A stretch of 64,000 bases of DNA from Alphaproteobacteria bacterium (GCA_028277405.1 JANQGH010000054.1:1-64000); one strand, 5' to 3'. Positions 1 to 12,238 are shown, counted from the first letter of the stretch. Notes: a model not told the origin generated them from the letters alone. Made by a program: numbers and translations.

Positions 1-1514
1 GCGAGCCGGACGCGATGGCCTGCGCCGACTGGTTCGCCGACGGCCGCCGCAAGGCGCTGCTGGCCCAGGCCGGCGTCGGCACGATCGACCAGGCGCTGCT
101 CGCCGTGCTGCCGACGCGCTATTTCGGGCTCAGGCTCTATGCGCTGTCGCGCAAGGTGCTGCTCGTGGACGAGGCCCACGACTACGACGCCTACATGCAG
201 GCGGAGATGGAACGGCTGCTGACCTTCCACGCCATGCTGGGGGGTTCGGCCATCATGATGACGGCGACCTTGCCGACGGAGATGCGGGCCCGCTTCGTGC
301 GCGCCTTCCAACAGGGCGCATCGCGGCGCGACCCGCCCGACCTGCCGGACGCCTATCCCCAGTTCACCATGATCGGGGGCACGGCACAGTCATCGCCGGT
401 CGCGCCGGTTGCCGCCACGGTGCGCCGCGTCGCGGTCCGGCGGCTTGCGACGCTGGACGACGCGCTGGATGTGATCGCGACGCAATCGGCCCGTGGTGCT
501 GCCTGCGCCTTCGTACGCAATTCGGTCGACGAGGCGATCGCCTCGGTCGAGGCGCTGCGCGCACGGGGGGTGGAGGCCATGCTGCACCATGCCCGCTTCG
601 CCCTGTGGGACAGGCTGGCCAACGAGGACCGGGTGATCGCCACGTTCGGCAAGGCCGCCGACGCCCGGACGCGGCGCGGCCAGGTGATCGTCGGCACCCA
701 GGTCCTGGAACAGTCGCTGGACATCTGCTTCGACGTCATGGTCACCGACCTGGCGCCGATGGGCGCCTTGATCCAGCGCGCCGGCCGGCTTTGGCGGCAC
801 CAGCGGGATCGACCGGTGCCGGTGCCGGGGCCGCTGCTGCACGTGCTGTCGCCCGATCCGGACGATGTGGCGGACGAGCATTGGGCGCGCGATTTGCTGG
901 GCCAGGGCTGGTACGTCTATTCTGTGGACCTGCAGTGGCGCACGGCCAAGGCGCTGTTCGCCGCCGGGCAGATCGATGCGCCGGACGGCCTGCGCGCCCT
1001 GATCGCGGCGGTCGACGGCACGCACGCGCCCGATGTCCCGCCGGCGCTCAGCGAGGCCGAAGGCAATCGGCTGGGCGAGATGTTCGCCAAGGGCGCCCTT
1101 GCCAACCAGAACCTGCTTAAAGCGAAGCACGGGTACAGCGACGCCGAACAGGTCTTGAGCGACGAGACGTTTCCCACCCGGCTCGCCCCGGAGCACATGA
1201 CGCTGTTGCTGGCGCGCCGCGACGCCGAAGGGGCGCTGGTGCCCTATGCGCCGATCGGCGAAGACGGCGACATCGCCCGCGCCTGGGCCCTGTCGGAGGT
1301 CGGCCTGGCCCGGCACCGCTGGGGCGAGAAAGAGGTCGACCAGGAAGCGCCGGAGATCGCCGCCGTGCGCAAGGGCTGGAAGACGTGGCAGGAGGCGACG
1401 CACGCCGTGTGTCCGGTCGCGGAGGATGGGGCGATAACGGATAGGGTGTACTACGATGAGGGCAATGGACTGGTCATTCGGCAGGAAACGAATTCAGTGA
1501 CTAATGGAACCTAA
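1..1514 (+). CDS. cas3: Cas3 helicase, C-terminal part (5' truncated by window edge)
   Basis: Cas3 is the helicase-nuclease recruited by Cascade to degrade target DNA. The frame is already open at base 3, before the first ATG at 15, so the HD nuclease domain and Walker A motif lie outside the window. Visible are the Walker B box DEAH (nt 168-179), a TAT motif in MMTATLP (about nt 256-276) and helicase motif VI, QRAGRLWRH (about nt 771-797). The Cas3 C-terminal domain follows. The visible start (CADWF, QALLAVLP) resembles type I-E Cas3. It is separated from cas8e by about 600 bases that hold a regulatory region and a small gene, so it probably has its own promoter upstream. Confidence 0.93.
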   Translation, partial: EPDAMACADWFADGRRKALLAQAGVGTIDQALLAVLPTRYFGLRLYALSRKVLLVDEAHDYDAYMQAEMERLLTFHAMLGGSAIMMTATLPTEMRARFVRAFQQGASRRDPPDLPDAYPQFTMIGGTAQSSPVAPVAATVRRVAVRRLATLDDALDVIATQSARGAACAFVRNSVDEAIASVEALRARGVEAMLHHARFALWDRLANEDRVIATFGKAADARTRRGQVIVGTQVLEQSLDICFDVMVTDLAPMGALIQRAGRLWRHQRDRPVPVPGPLLHVLSPDPDDVADEHWARDLLGQGWYVYSVDLQWRTAKALFAAGQIDAPDGLRALIAAVDGTHAPDVPPALSEAEGNRLGEMFAKGALANQNLLKAKHGYSDAEQVLSDETFPTRLAPEHMTLLLARRDAEGALVPYAPIGEDGDIARAWALSEVGLARHRWGEKEVDQEAPEIAAVRKGWKTWQEATHAVCPVAEDGAITDRVYYDEGNGLVIRQETNSVTNGT

Positions 1515-1539
1515 GGGATTAGAGTTCACTGATCGATCA

Positions 1540-1622
1540 CTGTTCACGCGGTGATGACCCGTATGTGTTCAAGCGGGGCGCGTCCAAGCGATAGCGTTCT
1601 CCGCAGACGCGGAGATAGATAA
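1540..1622 (+). ncRNA. Putative crRNA-like RNA: degenerate repeat - 32-nt guide - degenerate repeat
   Basis: A mini-CRISPR between cas3 and cas8e. Degenerate repeat 1 (1540-1561) keeps the array repeat's 5' CTGTTC and ends ATGACCCG (array 5' handle: ATGAACCG), but lacks 7 nt of the stem. Degenerate repeat 2 (1594-1622) matches 18 of 29 positions. It keeps a perfect 6-bp stem/4-nt loop, CTCCGC-AGAC-GCGGAG, where the array has CCCCGC-ACGC-GCGGGG, so the changed pair is compensated. The sequence between them (1562-1593) is exactly 32 nt, the array's spacer length. Cas6e cleavage would give a normal 61-nt crRNA. CreA and CreR RNAs in other CRISPR loci have this form; the function here is inferred. 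Confidence 0.7.
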
Positions 1623-1655
1623 GTATGTGTTCAAGTGAGGAGCGGACGCGGAGAG
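1621..1655 (+). promoter_or_regulatory. Putative Cascade target: AAG PAM plus partially matching protospacer
   Basis: Bases 1621-1623 are AAG, the canonical type I-E PAM. Bases 1624-1635 (TATGTGTTCAAG) are identical to guide positions 1-12 of the crRNA-like unit (1562-1573). Matching continues partly (18 of 21, then 20 of 32 overall). The guide's own copy is preceded by CCG, as in a repeat handle, so it would not be targeted. A seed-only match fits binding without cleavage. The protospacer ends 4 bases before a TTGACA box at 1660, so bound Cascade would block that promoter. The PAM preference is assumed from other I-E systems. Confidence 0.6.
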
Positions 1656-1659
1656 GTTG

Positions 1660-1691
1660 TTGACATTCGTTCCGTTGGGTGGTTCGATACA
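1660..1691 (+). promoter_or_regulatory. Candidate sigma70-type promoter
   Basis: A perfect -35 hexamer TTGACA lies at 1660-1665. Seventeen bases later is a weak -10, TTCGAT (1683-1688), with GATACA overlapping it. It would transcribe the hairpin-rich segment 1696-1825 and the small HTH gene at 1868. It lies just downstream of the putative Cascade target, consistent with repression by a crRNA-like RNA. The -10 is poor, so the start site is uncertain. Confidence 0.45.
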
Positions 1692-1695
1692 AGAA

Positions 1696-1825
1696 GGCCG
1701 ACGCGATTACGATTCGCGTCGGCCCCATGAGCCGCCCATTTATCGTTCCAGCGATGAATGGGCGATACCACGGCCGCTACGGGGCTGAGGCATCTTTGCT
1801 TGTGGCGGAATAGCGTGTTCCGCCA
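1696..1825 (+). other. Three tandem hairpins (possible structured RNA or long leader)
   Basis: Three strong inverted repeats follow one another in 130 bases without a convincing ORF. Hairpin 1 (1696-1724) has perfect 11-bp arms GGCCGACGCGA/TCGCGTCGGCC and a 7-nt loop. Hairpin 2 (1733-1764) has 13-bp arms with one T-G pair and a 6-nt loop. Hairpin 3 (1803-1825) has perfect 8-bp arms TGGCGGAA/TTCCGCCA and a 7-nt loop. None has a U-tract, so they do not look like simple terminators. They may form an RNA leader, or an independent small RNA such as a CreT-like toxin RNA; that role is only a hypothesis. Confidence 0.5.
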
Positions 1826-1867
1826 AAGTGCGCAATGCCCTGTGGCCTAACATGAAAGGCTGCAGCT

Positions 1868-2059
1868 ATGCAGGGTGATCTTCCTCCACAGAAACCCAAC
1901 TTGACCTTCGACGAAGCCGTTGAGGTTTGGCGCTTGCATGAGTTAGGTGTTGTGCAACATCGGATTGCTGCCCAGTTCGGTGTAAATCCAGGCCGCGTCA
2001 ACGATGTGCTTAAGGAGCGCAAGCACATTGGTAGCCGCGACAAATTGACCAACGGATAA
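1868..2059 (+). CDS. Small helix-turn-helix protein (63 aa)
   Basis: A 63-residue protein that is almost entirely one HTH. Residues 14-50 contain DEAVEVWRLHELGVVQHR followed by IAAQFGVNPGRVNDVL, the resolvase/homeodomain-like pattern of small HTH proteins common in alphaproteobacteria. A Shine-Dalgarno AAAGG lies at 1855-1859, eight bases before the ATG. It sits alone between the crRNA-like element and cas8e, followed by a hairpin terminator, so it is likely a separate transcript from the cas operon. It could regulate cas genes, or be the protein partner of a CreA-like RNA. Neither role is shown by the sequence. Confidence 0.7.
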   Translation: MQGDLPPQKPNLTFDEAVEVWRLHELGVVQHRIAAQFGVNPGRVNDVLKERKHIGSRDKLTNG

Positions 2060-2067
2060 CCTGTTGC

Positions 2068-2102
2068 AAACGGGCGGGTGGGCTTTGTGTGCTCGCCCGT
2101 TT
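2068..2102 (+). terminator. Hairpin terminator or attenuator upstream of cas8e
   Basis: Arms AAACGGGCG (2068-2076) and CGCCCGTTT (2094-2102) pair perfectly over 9 bp and can extend to 12 with wobble pairs. CAGTTT follows. It lies 9 bases after the HTH stop codon and 18 bases before the cas8e ATG. It may end the HTH transcript or attenuate read-through into the cas operon, since no obvious promoter fits in the remaining space. Confidence 0.55.
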
Positions 2103-2119
2103 CAGTTTAGGTTACGTTC

Positions 2120-3681
2120 ATGACTCTCAACCTAATCACGGATGCCTGGATCCCGGTACGCACGCACGATGGGGCGCGGCGGGTGGTTCGGCCGGACCAG
2201 ATTGCCGAGGCTGAGATCGCCCGGCCGGATTGGCCGCGGGCCGACTTCAACCTGGCCTGTTACGAGCTGCTGATCGGGCTGGTCTTTCTCGCCGATCCGC
2301 CCGAGGACGAGGCGGATTGGCGGGACCGGCGTGCCCCGGACCCCGGCCGGCTGCGCGCGGCGCTGGCGCCCTTGGCGCCGGCCTTCAATCTGGGCGGTGA
2401 GGGGGACCGGTTCCTGCAGGACCGGGAGGATCTCGACACCGCCGCGTCGCCGGTCGACATGCTGTTCATCGATGCCTCCGGCGGCAACACGGCGAAGAAC
2501 AACGCCGACCTGATGGTCAAGCGCGGCCGCTACACCGCGCTTCCCGCGCCGCTGGCGGCGATGGCGCTGTTCACCTTGCAGGCCCAGGCGCCGTCCGGCG
2601 GGGCCGGCAACCGGACGTCGATGCGCGGCGGCGGCCCGCTGATCACGCTGGTCGAGCCCGCTGATCGCGCCGGCCCCGATAATAAGGCATCGTCGCCCCT
2701 GTGGGACATGGTGTGGGCGAACGTGCCGGCTGGCGAACCGCTGCTGGACACTGCCTCGCCAGACCGGCTGCGCGACGCGCTGCCCTGGATGCGGCCGACG
2801 CGCACCTCGGAGAAAGGCACCAACCCGCTGCAGCCGCCGGGCGATGACGACCTGGCCCTGGCCGAGACGTTCTTCGGCATGCCGCGCCGGCTGCGGCTGG
2901 ATTTCGCCGAGGATGACGACACCCTGGTCGTCGGCGTGCGCCAGCGCCCCTATGGGACAAATTATGGGCTTTGGACTCACCCACTCACGCCGTACTACCG
3001 GCAGAAGCCAGGATCGGAACCGCTGCCCGTGCACCCCAGGCCGGGCATCGGCAGCTATCGCAACTGGGCCGGCATCGCGTTTGAGGAACATGAAGGCCTG
3101 CGTCATGTGGCGCAGGTCGTTGCCGACTGGCACGATCGCCGGCCAGACGGGGTGATGGCCAGCCTGCATGTCGGCGGCTGGGCCATGGACAACATGAAAC
3201 CGCGCGATTTCCTGTGGTCGCGCCAGCCGCTCTATCCCCTCAATGACGAAGGCGAGCAGGCGGCCGTGGCGCTGGTCCAGGCGGCCAATGCGTTTTCCTT
3301 GGCGCTGGCCGGCGCCATGCAGACGCTGGCCAAAGCCGCCAGCATGGACGCCTCCGCCGTGGAACCGGTGCGCGAGGCGTTCTACGCCGACACGCAGGTC
3401 GATTTCGAGCGCATGCTGGGCCGCCTGGCGGCGGGCGAGGCGCTGGCCAAGGTCGCGCAGGACTGGGTCAAGACCCTGCGGCGCGCGGCGTTGCGTCTGT
3501 ATGACGAGCGCGCGGTGCCCGGCCTGGGCGAGCGCCGGCTTGAGGATACCCAGGCCATCATCGAGGCGCGTGGCCGGCTCAAGGCCGCCTTTTCCGGCTG
3601 GGGGCCGAAAACCGGGCAGGCAGCCTTCAAGGCGCTTGAGCTGCCACTACCGAAAAGACGCGCCAGGAAAAGAGAGGCCGC

Positions 3682-3685
<4 letters not shown>
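2120..3685 (+). CDS. casA: Cas8e (Cse1/CasA), large subunit of type I-E Cascade
   Basis: The Cascade large subunit, which recognises the PAM, helps unwind target DNA and recruits Cas3. The protein of 521 residues begins MTLNLITDAWIPV, the typical Cse1 start. It contains the family's FNLACYELLIGL region near residues 45-56, the FLQDRE segment near 97, and a GGxGNRTSMRGGGP stretch near residues 158-170. Its length is normal for the family (about 500). It begins the co-directional block cas8e-cse2-cas7-cas5-cas6e-cas1-cas2, in which most junctions overlap, so it is probably the first gene of a polycistron. The SD is weak (TAGG, 9 bases before ATG). Confidence 0.95.
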
Positions 3686-6062
<2,377 letters not shown>

Positions 6063-6066
<4 letters not shown>

Positions 6067-6905
6067 CGCTCTATTTCTCCCGCCTGACGCTGCGGCGCGA
6101 CCCGTCCACCGAGGCGCTGGGCCGGCTGATCAATCCAAGCCAGAGGGCGCTGGCCATGGATGCCCATCACCGCCTCTTGTGGTCGGTGTTTTCCGACGGC
6201 GCCGACAGAACGCGGGACTTCCTGTGGCGGGCGGAAGCGCGCGGCCGGTTCTACACCCTGTCGGCCCGGCCGCCGAAGGACCATAACCATGGCCTGTTCG
6301 AACCGCCGGAGGTGAAGGAGTTCGCGCCCGCGCTAGCGCCGGGGGACCGGCTTGCCTTTCAGCTCCGCGCCAACGCGGTGACGCAGCGGCCGAAGGACCC
6401 GAACGACCGCTCCGCGCCCAGCAAGAACCATCCAAAAGGCCGCGTGCGCAGCCGCAAGGTCGACGTCGCCATGGATATCTTGAACCCCATTCCGGGGCGC
6501 AGCGCGTCGACGTCGCCGGGCAGCGGCAATGAGCCGAGCGAGCGCCAAAGGCAACGCTACGACCTCGCCCGACAGGCGGCCTATGACTGGCTGTCGCGCC
6601 AGGGCGACGCCCATGGCTTCAAGACCGACCCGCTGCCGGGCCCGGACGATGACCGAGACCGACAGGCGGGTTTCGTGCTGGAGCATTACGGGACCGTCGC
6701 GCTGCCCAGCCATCGCGGCAAGCGCAAGGGCGAGCCGCGCTTCGGCGTGTTCGACATGCGGGGCATCCTGACCGTGACCGACCCGGATGCCTTTCTCGAC
6801 AAGCTGGCGCGCAAGCTCGATGCGCCGCCCGAGGACAGCCAGCGGTCCGGCTTCGGCCGCGCCAAATCCTTCGGCTGCGGCCTGATGCTGATCCGGCGAG
6901 CCTGA
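6063..6905 (+). CDS. casE: Cas6e (Cse3/CasE), crRNA-processing endoribonuclease
   Basis: Cas6e cuts the pre-crRNA 3' of the repeat hairpin and stays bound to it. The start is ATG 6063, overlapping the cas5 stop; an open frame back to 5997 is inside cas5. The protein has 280 residues, longer than the roughly 200-220 usual in the family. An inserted segment rich in Gly, Ser, Pro and Arg lies around residues 118-170. Seen are MDAHHRLLWSVFSD near residues 33-46, carrying the His region used in catalysis, and the C-terminal glycine-rich motif GFGRAKSFGCGLMLI. The conserved 6-bp repeat stem fits its substrate. Confidence 0.92.
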
Positions 6906-6908
6906 GTA

Positions 6909-8160
<1,252 letters not shown>

Positions 8161-8209
8161 CTCCAGCCTGCTTCCAAAAACCATTCTATTTCAGTAGATT
8201 ACGGCAAGC
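8161..8209 (+). promoter_or_regulatory. CRISPR leader (short, A+T-rich)
   Basis: The 49 bases between the cas2 stop and the first repeat are distinctly A+T-rich, for example CCAAAAACCATTCTATTTCAG. They sit at the conserved-repeat end of the array, so this is the leader end. No clear IHF consensus or promoter was found. The leader may extend into the cas2 3' end, or the array may be co-transcribed with the cas operon, which runs in the same direction. Confidence 0.6.
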
Positions 8210-10982
8210 CTGTTCCCCGCACGCGCGGGGATGAACCGTCTTACCGCGTGCCGCGCGGCGGAGACGTGAGCTGTTCCCCGCACGCGCGGGGATGAACCGT
8301 TGGCCAAGGAATCGGTCTCCCTGTCGATGGCCTGTTCCCCGCACGCGCGGGGATGAACCGGCAGTCGCAAAGGCCGCTGGTGATCTTGAAGGCTGTTCCC
8401 CGCACGCGCGGGGATGAACCGAAACAGCTTCACTGGCAATCCAATCCATCTTGCTGTTCCCCGCACGCGCGGGGATGAACCGCCGGACGAGTTCTATGAG
8501 GCCGTCGAGCGCTACTGTTCCCCGCACGCGCGGGGATGAACCGGGGGAGGCCTCAAAGAGCGATCGCTGAACGATCTGTTCCCCGCACGCGCGGGGATGA
8601 ACCGACCCGGGGCTAATCCCGATCGCCGATGCTGGCCTGTTCCCCGCACGCGCGGGGATGAACCGATCCCGTAGGGCCGGCCGTCGGCCCGGCGTCACTG
8701 TTCCCCGCACGCGCGGGGATGAACCGCGTCCGGGTCGTCGACCCGCGACATTCTGCATCTGTTCCCCGCACGCGCGGGGATGAACCGTGTGCTGATGGTC
8801 ACGGCCTCGCTGGCCATCACTGTTCCCCGCACGCGCGGGGATGAACCGGTTATCCGACGTGCTGGGCACGCTGGCGCTTGCTGTTCCCCGCACGCGCGGG
8901 GATGAACCTGGTCGATGGCGTCTATCGGCCGTACCGAAACCCTGTTCCCCGCACGCGCGGGGATGAACCGGCATGGCGGCCTTGGTGCCGGTGGAACACC
9001 AACTGTTCCCCGCACGCGCGGGGATGAACCGGACGATCATGGGCACGCCCAGGCGCTTTTGCACTGTTCCCCGCACGCGCGGGGATGAACCGTTCGCTGG
9101 CGTTGTGGAGTTCGCGATTGACGTCTGTTCCCCGCACGCGCGGGGATGAACCGCATCTTCATCGTCATGATCATCATCAGGATCGCTGTTCCCCGCACGC
9201 GCGGGGATGAACCTTGACACTGGTCAATGACGGCCGCCTTGGCCTGCTGTTCCCCGCACGCGCGGGGATGAACCGGACGAGCCAGCCCCGCCACAGCCGG
9301 ATGCTGCCTGTTCCCCGCACGCGCGGGGATGAACCGTCAGCGGGATTGGCCAGCGAGATCACGCTCGCCTGTTCCCCGCACGCGCGGGGATGAACCGACA
9401 TGGTCAGGGGGTATTGCTGGCGTCCTTGGCTGTTCCCCGCACGCGCGGGGATGAACCGCAGTGGAGGTGCGGCCAATGGTCCTTACCGCGCTGTTCCCCG
9501 CACGCGCGGGGATGAACCGGCCACGAGCCGATAGAAGGCGCGCGCATCCGTCTGTTCCCCGCACGCGCGGGGATGAACCTTGATCAGGTAATCAACGGGG
9601 CATTTCAACACCCTGTTCCCCGCACGCGCGGGGATGAACCGCCGATACGGCGTTACAGCGTTTCACAAGGCGCCTGTTCCCCGCACGCGCGGGGATGAAC
9701 CGTGCCGGACCCGAGTTCGGATGGCGACAACTCACTGTTCCCCGCACGCGCGGGGATGAACCGTCATGCCGCTTTCCCCTTGCGCGGCGGCCAGACTGTT
9801 CCCCGCACGCGCGGGGATGAACCGTCGCCGAACGCTTGCTTCCATCGATTGGTGAGCTGTTCCCCGCACGCGCGGGGATGAACCGAGGTTCCGGGGAAGT
9901 AATCCCAGCACCTTTTTCTGTTCCCCGCACGCGCGGGGATGAACCGACGCTGGACGAGTTCCTGAAGACCAAGCGCGTCTGTTCCCCGCACGCGCGGGGA
10001 TGAACCGAGGCCTTCGCTCAGCGAGGGCACCACGTCGAGCTGTTCCCCGCACGCGCGGGGATGAACCGGTCGGCGCGGCGCTTCAGTTCACCGACGCGAC
10101 CTGTTCCCCGCACGCGCGGGGATGAACCGTTGCCCGCCGGAACCTCATCGGTGTGGCCAAGCTGTTCCCCGCACGCGCGGGGATGAACCGGCGCTCAACC
10201 TCGTCGTCGAGGCGATCCAAGGCTGTTCCCCGCACGCGCGGGGATGAACCGGCCGCGGCCGATCGTGAGATAGGCCAGATGAACTGTTCCCCGCACGCGC
10301 GGGGATGAACCGGTTCTTCGAATCAAGCTCCCGCTGGCGTTGTCCCTGTTCCCCGCACGCGCGGGGATGAACCGACCTGGCGCTGGAAGCGGGGCGACAC
10401 GGACGCCTGTTCCCCGCCCGCGCGGGGATGAACCGACTGCTATGGCGGAGGTGATGATGGTGTTGGTCTGTTCCCCGCATGCGCGGGGATGAACCGACCG
10501 CGATGGCTGAGCCCAAGCAGCTGCCGTGCCGTTCCCCGCCCGCGCGGGGCTGAACCGTTATGGTAGCTTTGGCCACTGCGGGCGTTTGTTCGTTCCCCGC
10601 CCACGCGGGGATGAACCGACGACTGACGCGCCGGATCTGGAAGCGCTGGTCCGTTTCCCGCAGACGCGGGAATCAACCGAACGGCAAGACCGAGTTGGCG
10701 GCCGGGATTGCCAGTTCCCCGCGCGCGCGGGGATGAACCGGATGCCTTGCGGGGCTACACGCCGCGCGACCCCCGTTCCCCGCACGCGCGGGGATGAACC
10801 GATGGTCGTCGTCTGCGAAGGCGAGATCGACACCCGTTCCCCGCCCACGCGGGGATGAACCGGACTTTTCGAATGGTCTTGATCGGCGGCGTTTCCGTTC
10901 TCCGCGCGCGGGGATGAACGGCTGTCCTCAATTGTGACGACGTTGTCCTCCAGCCGCTCCCCGCCCACGCGGGGATGAACCG
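8210..10982 (+). CRISPR. Type I-E CRISPR array, 46 repeats and 45 spacers
   Basis: Repeats of 29 nt start CTGTTCCCCGC, have loop ACGC and end GCGGGGATGAACCG; spacers are 32 nt, giving a 61-base period from 8210. One spacer (10313-10345) is 33 nt. Repeats 1-36 are identical in the core. From repeat 37 (10407) onward they decay in the 5' dinucleotide, the loop and occasionally the stem, so the trailer is on the right and the leader beside cas2. Repeat 45 (10895-10921) is 27 nt. Three repeats (at 8881, 9186 and 9552) end in T instead of G at position 29. The long minus-strand ORFs across the array are artefacts of the repeats. Confidence 0.98.
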
Positions 10983-11053
10983 TTGGCGGCGAGCTCGAAG
11001 GGCGCCATCGCCGATGTTCGGAAAAGGGCCGGCGCTCGCGGTCGGCGGCTCGG

Positions 11054-11833
11054 TCATTGCCGCAGGGCGCGTACCCAATCGCTGAACGCGGTGGCGGCCA
11101 GGATCTTGTCGGAGCCGAGTACGAAGGTGGTCACGCCAAGGGCCGTGTAGGCGTCCATCAGGTCGCTGCATTCGGCGCGGTCCGGGGAGAAGACCGGCAT
11201 CATGACCCGGTGCCCGGCGGCGACGGCAGTGGTGATCATGTCGCGCACCGCCGCGCTCACCTGCGGGTGGCGCCAGTTGCCGGACAGTCCCATAGAGACC
11301 GAGAGGTCGAAAGGGCCGATCATCAGCGCGGTGAGGTCGCCCACGGCACAGATGTCGTCGATGCTGCGCCGGCCTGCCTCGGTCTCGATCAGGCCGATGG
11401 CGCCGACCCGCGCCTCCTCCGCCGCCACGTAGTCGTCCCAATTGCGAATGAAGTGACCGCCGGACCGGCAGCACGGGCAGGCGCCGCGCAAGCCGTGCGG
11501 GCCAAACCTGGTTGCCGCCACCGCGCGCTCCGCCTCCGCGCCCGACGACAGGTTGGGGATGATCACGTGCCGGATGCCGGCATCCAGTGCCTTCATGATC
11601 TCGACCGGGTCGTTCCGGGGCACGCGGATGGCGGCGGCGATGTCGTTCGCGTCGGCCGCGCGGGCCAGGTTCTCGGCCGTCTCGATGCCGAAATGGCCGT
11701 GCTCGCAGTCGATGATCGTGAAGGCGAAGCCGTTGCCGCCAATGATGTCGACCATCTCCGGTGCGGCGATCTGCGACCAGGTGCCGACCACCCGTTCGGG
11801 CGCGTCGAGCAACCGCTTCAAATCGCGGGTCAT
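11054..11833 (-). CDS. HpcH/HpaI-family aldolase
   Basis: A class II pyruvate/acetaldehyde-type aldolase of the HpcH/HpaI (2,4-dihydroxyhept-2-ene-1,7-dioate aldolase) family. It normally cleaves or forms hydroxy-oxo acids using a divalent metal. The protein has 259 residues from ATG 11833, which overlaps the RidA stop (ATGA). Motifs include DCEHGHFG (metal-proximal His near residue 45), RVPRNDP near 67-73, GIRHVIIPNL near 82-91, GLIETEAG (metal Glu) near 145-152 and GPFDLSVSMG near 171-180. It is the last gene of the operon starting at 18090. Substrate is unknown. Confidence 0.85.
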   Translation of the reverse strand: MTRDLKRLLDAPERVVGTWSQIAAPEMVDIIGGNGFAFTIIDCEHGHFGIETAENLARAADANDIAAAIRVPRNDPVEIMKALDAGIRHVIIPNLSSGAEAERAVAATRFGPHGLRGACPCCRSGGHFIRNWDDYVAAEEARVGAIGLIETEAGRRSIDDICAVGDLTALMIGPFDLSVSMGLSGNWRHPQVSAAVRDMITTAVAAGHRVMMPVFSPDRAECSDLMDAYTALGVTTFVLGSDKILAATAFSDWVRALRQ

Positions 11834-12234
11834 GGGGCGCTGAGCCCCAGGACGGCCGTGCATTTGATCTCGACCAGAATGCCGGGCATCGAGAACCCTT
11901 TCACCGCGAAGCCCGTCCAGGTCGGGTAGACACGTGTGAAGTAGCGGTCCTTCACTTCCATGAAGGTCTTCAGGTCCGCCATGCTGTCGGCGAACCAGGT
12001 CTCCAGTTCGACCACATCGTCGAAACCCGCACCGGCCGCGGACAGCACCTTGCCCACATTCTCGAAGGCCTGGGCGAACTGGGCCTCGGCGCCCTCGACG
12101 ACATTGAGGTCTGCGTCCCGCCCCACCTGGCCGGAGATGTAAAGCGTGTCGCCGACCAGGATGCCGGGCGCGTAGTGATAGGTGTCGTAGATGGTCTCCA
12201 TCCCTTGCGGGACGATGAGCTTGCGGGTGGGCAT
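11830..12234 (-). CDS. RidA/YjgF family protein
   Basis: RidA proteins hydrolyse reactive enamine/imine intermediates, or act as related catabolic deaminases. The protein has 134 residues with the typical core: GDTLYISGQVG near residues 28-38, QAFENVGKVLSAAGAGFDDVV near 54-74, and the C-terminal PGILVEIKCTAVL in place of the usual (P)xxxVEIEAIA. The arginine that anchors carboxylates in canonical RidA is not evident. It is therefore probably a divergent catabolic member rather than housekeeping RidA. Coupled to the aldolase gene by ATGA, and 4 bases after the dehydrogenase stop. Confidence 0.87.
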   Translation of the reverse strand: MPTRKLIVPQGMETIYDTYHYAPGILVGDTLYISGQVGRDADLNVVEGAEAQFAQAFENVGKVLSAAGAGFDDVVELETWFADSMADLKTFMEVKDRYFTRVYPTWTGFAVKGFSMPGILVEIKCTAVLGLSAP

Positions 12235-12238
12235 GGGA

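Noticed and set aside
1537-1728. 63-residue minus-strand ORF over the control region
   Set aside because: It runs antisense through the crRNA-like unit and hairpin 1, has no SD and no recognisable domain.
2077-2095. Possible second match of the crRNA-like guide (TTTGTGTGCTCG) just before cas8e
   Set aside because: Only 8 of the first 12 positions agree and no AAG precedes it, so it is within chance expectation.
8186-10968. Long minus-strand ORFs with repeated RFIPARAGN and VHPRACGEQ motifs
   Set aside because: They are translations of the CRISPR repeats and spacers; the 61-base period produces an artificial repetitive protein.
10755-11474. 239-residue minus-strand ORF joining the array end and the aldolase region
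   Set aside because: It is a shadow frame of the aldolase gene continuing into CRISPR repeats.
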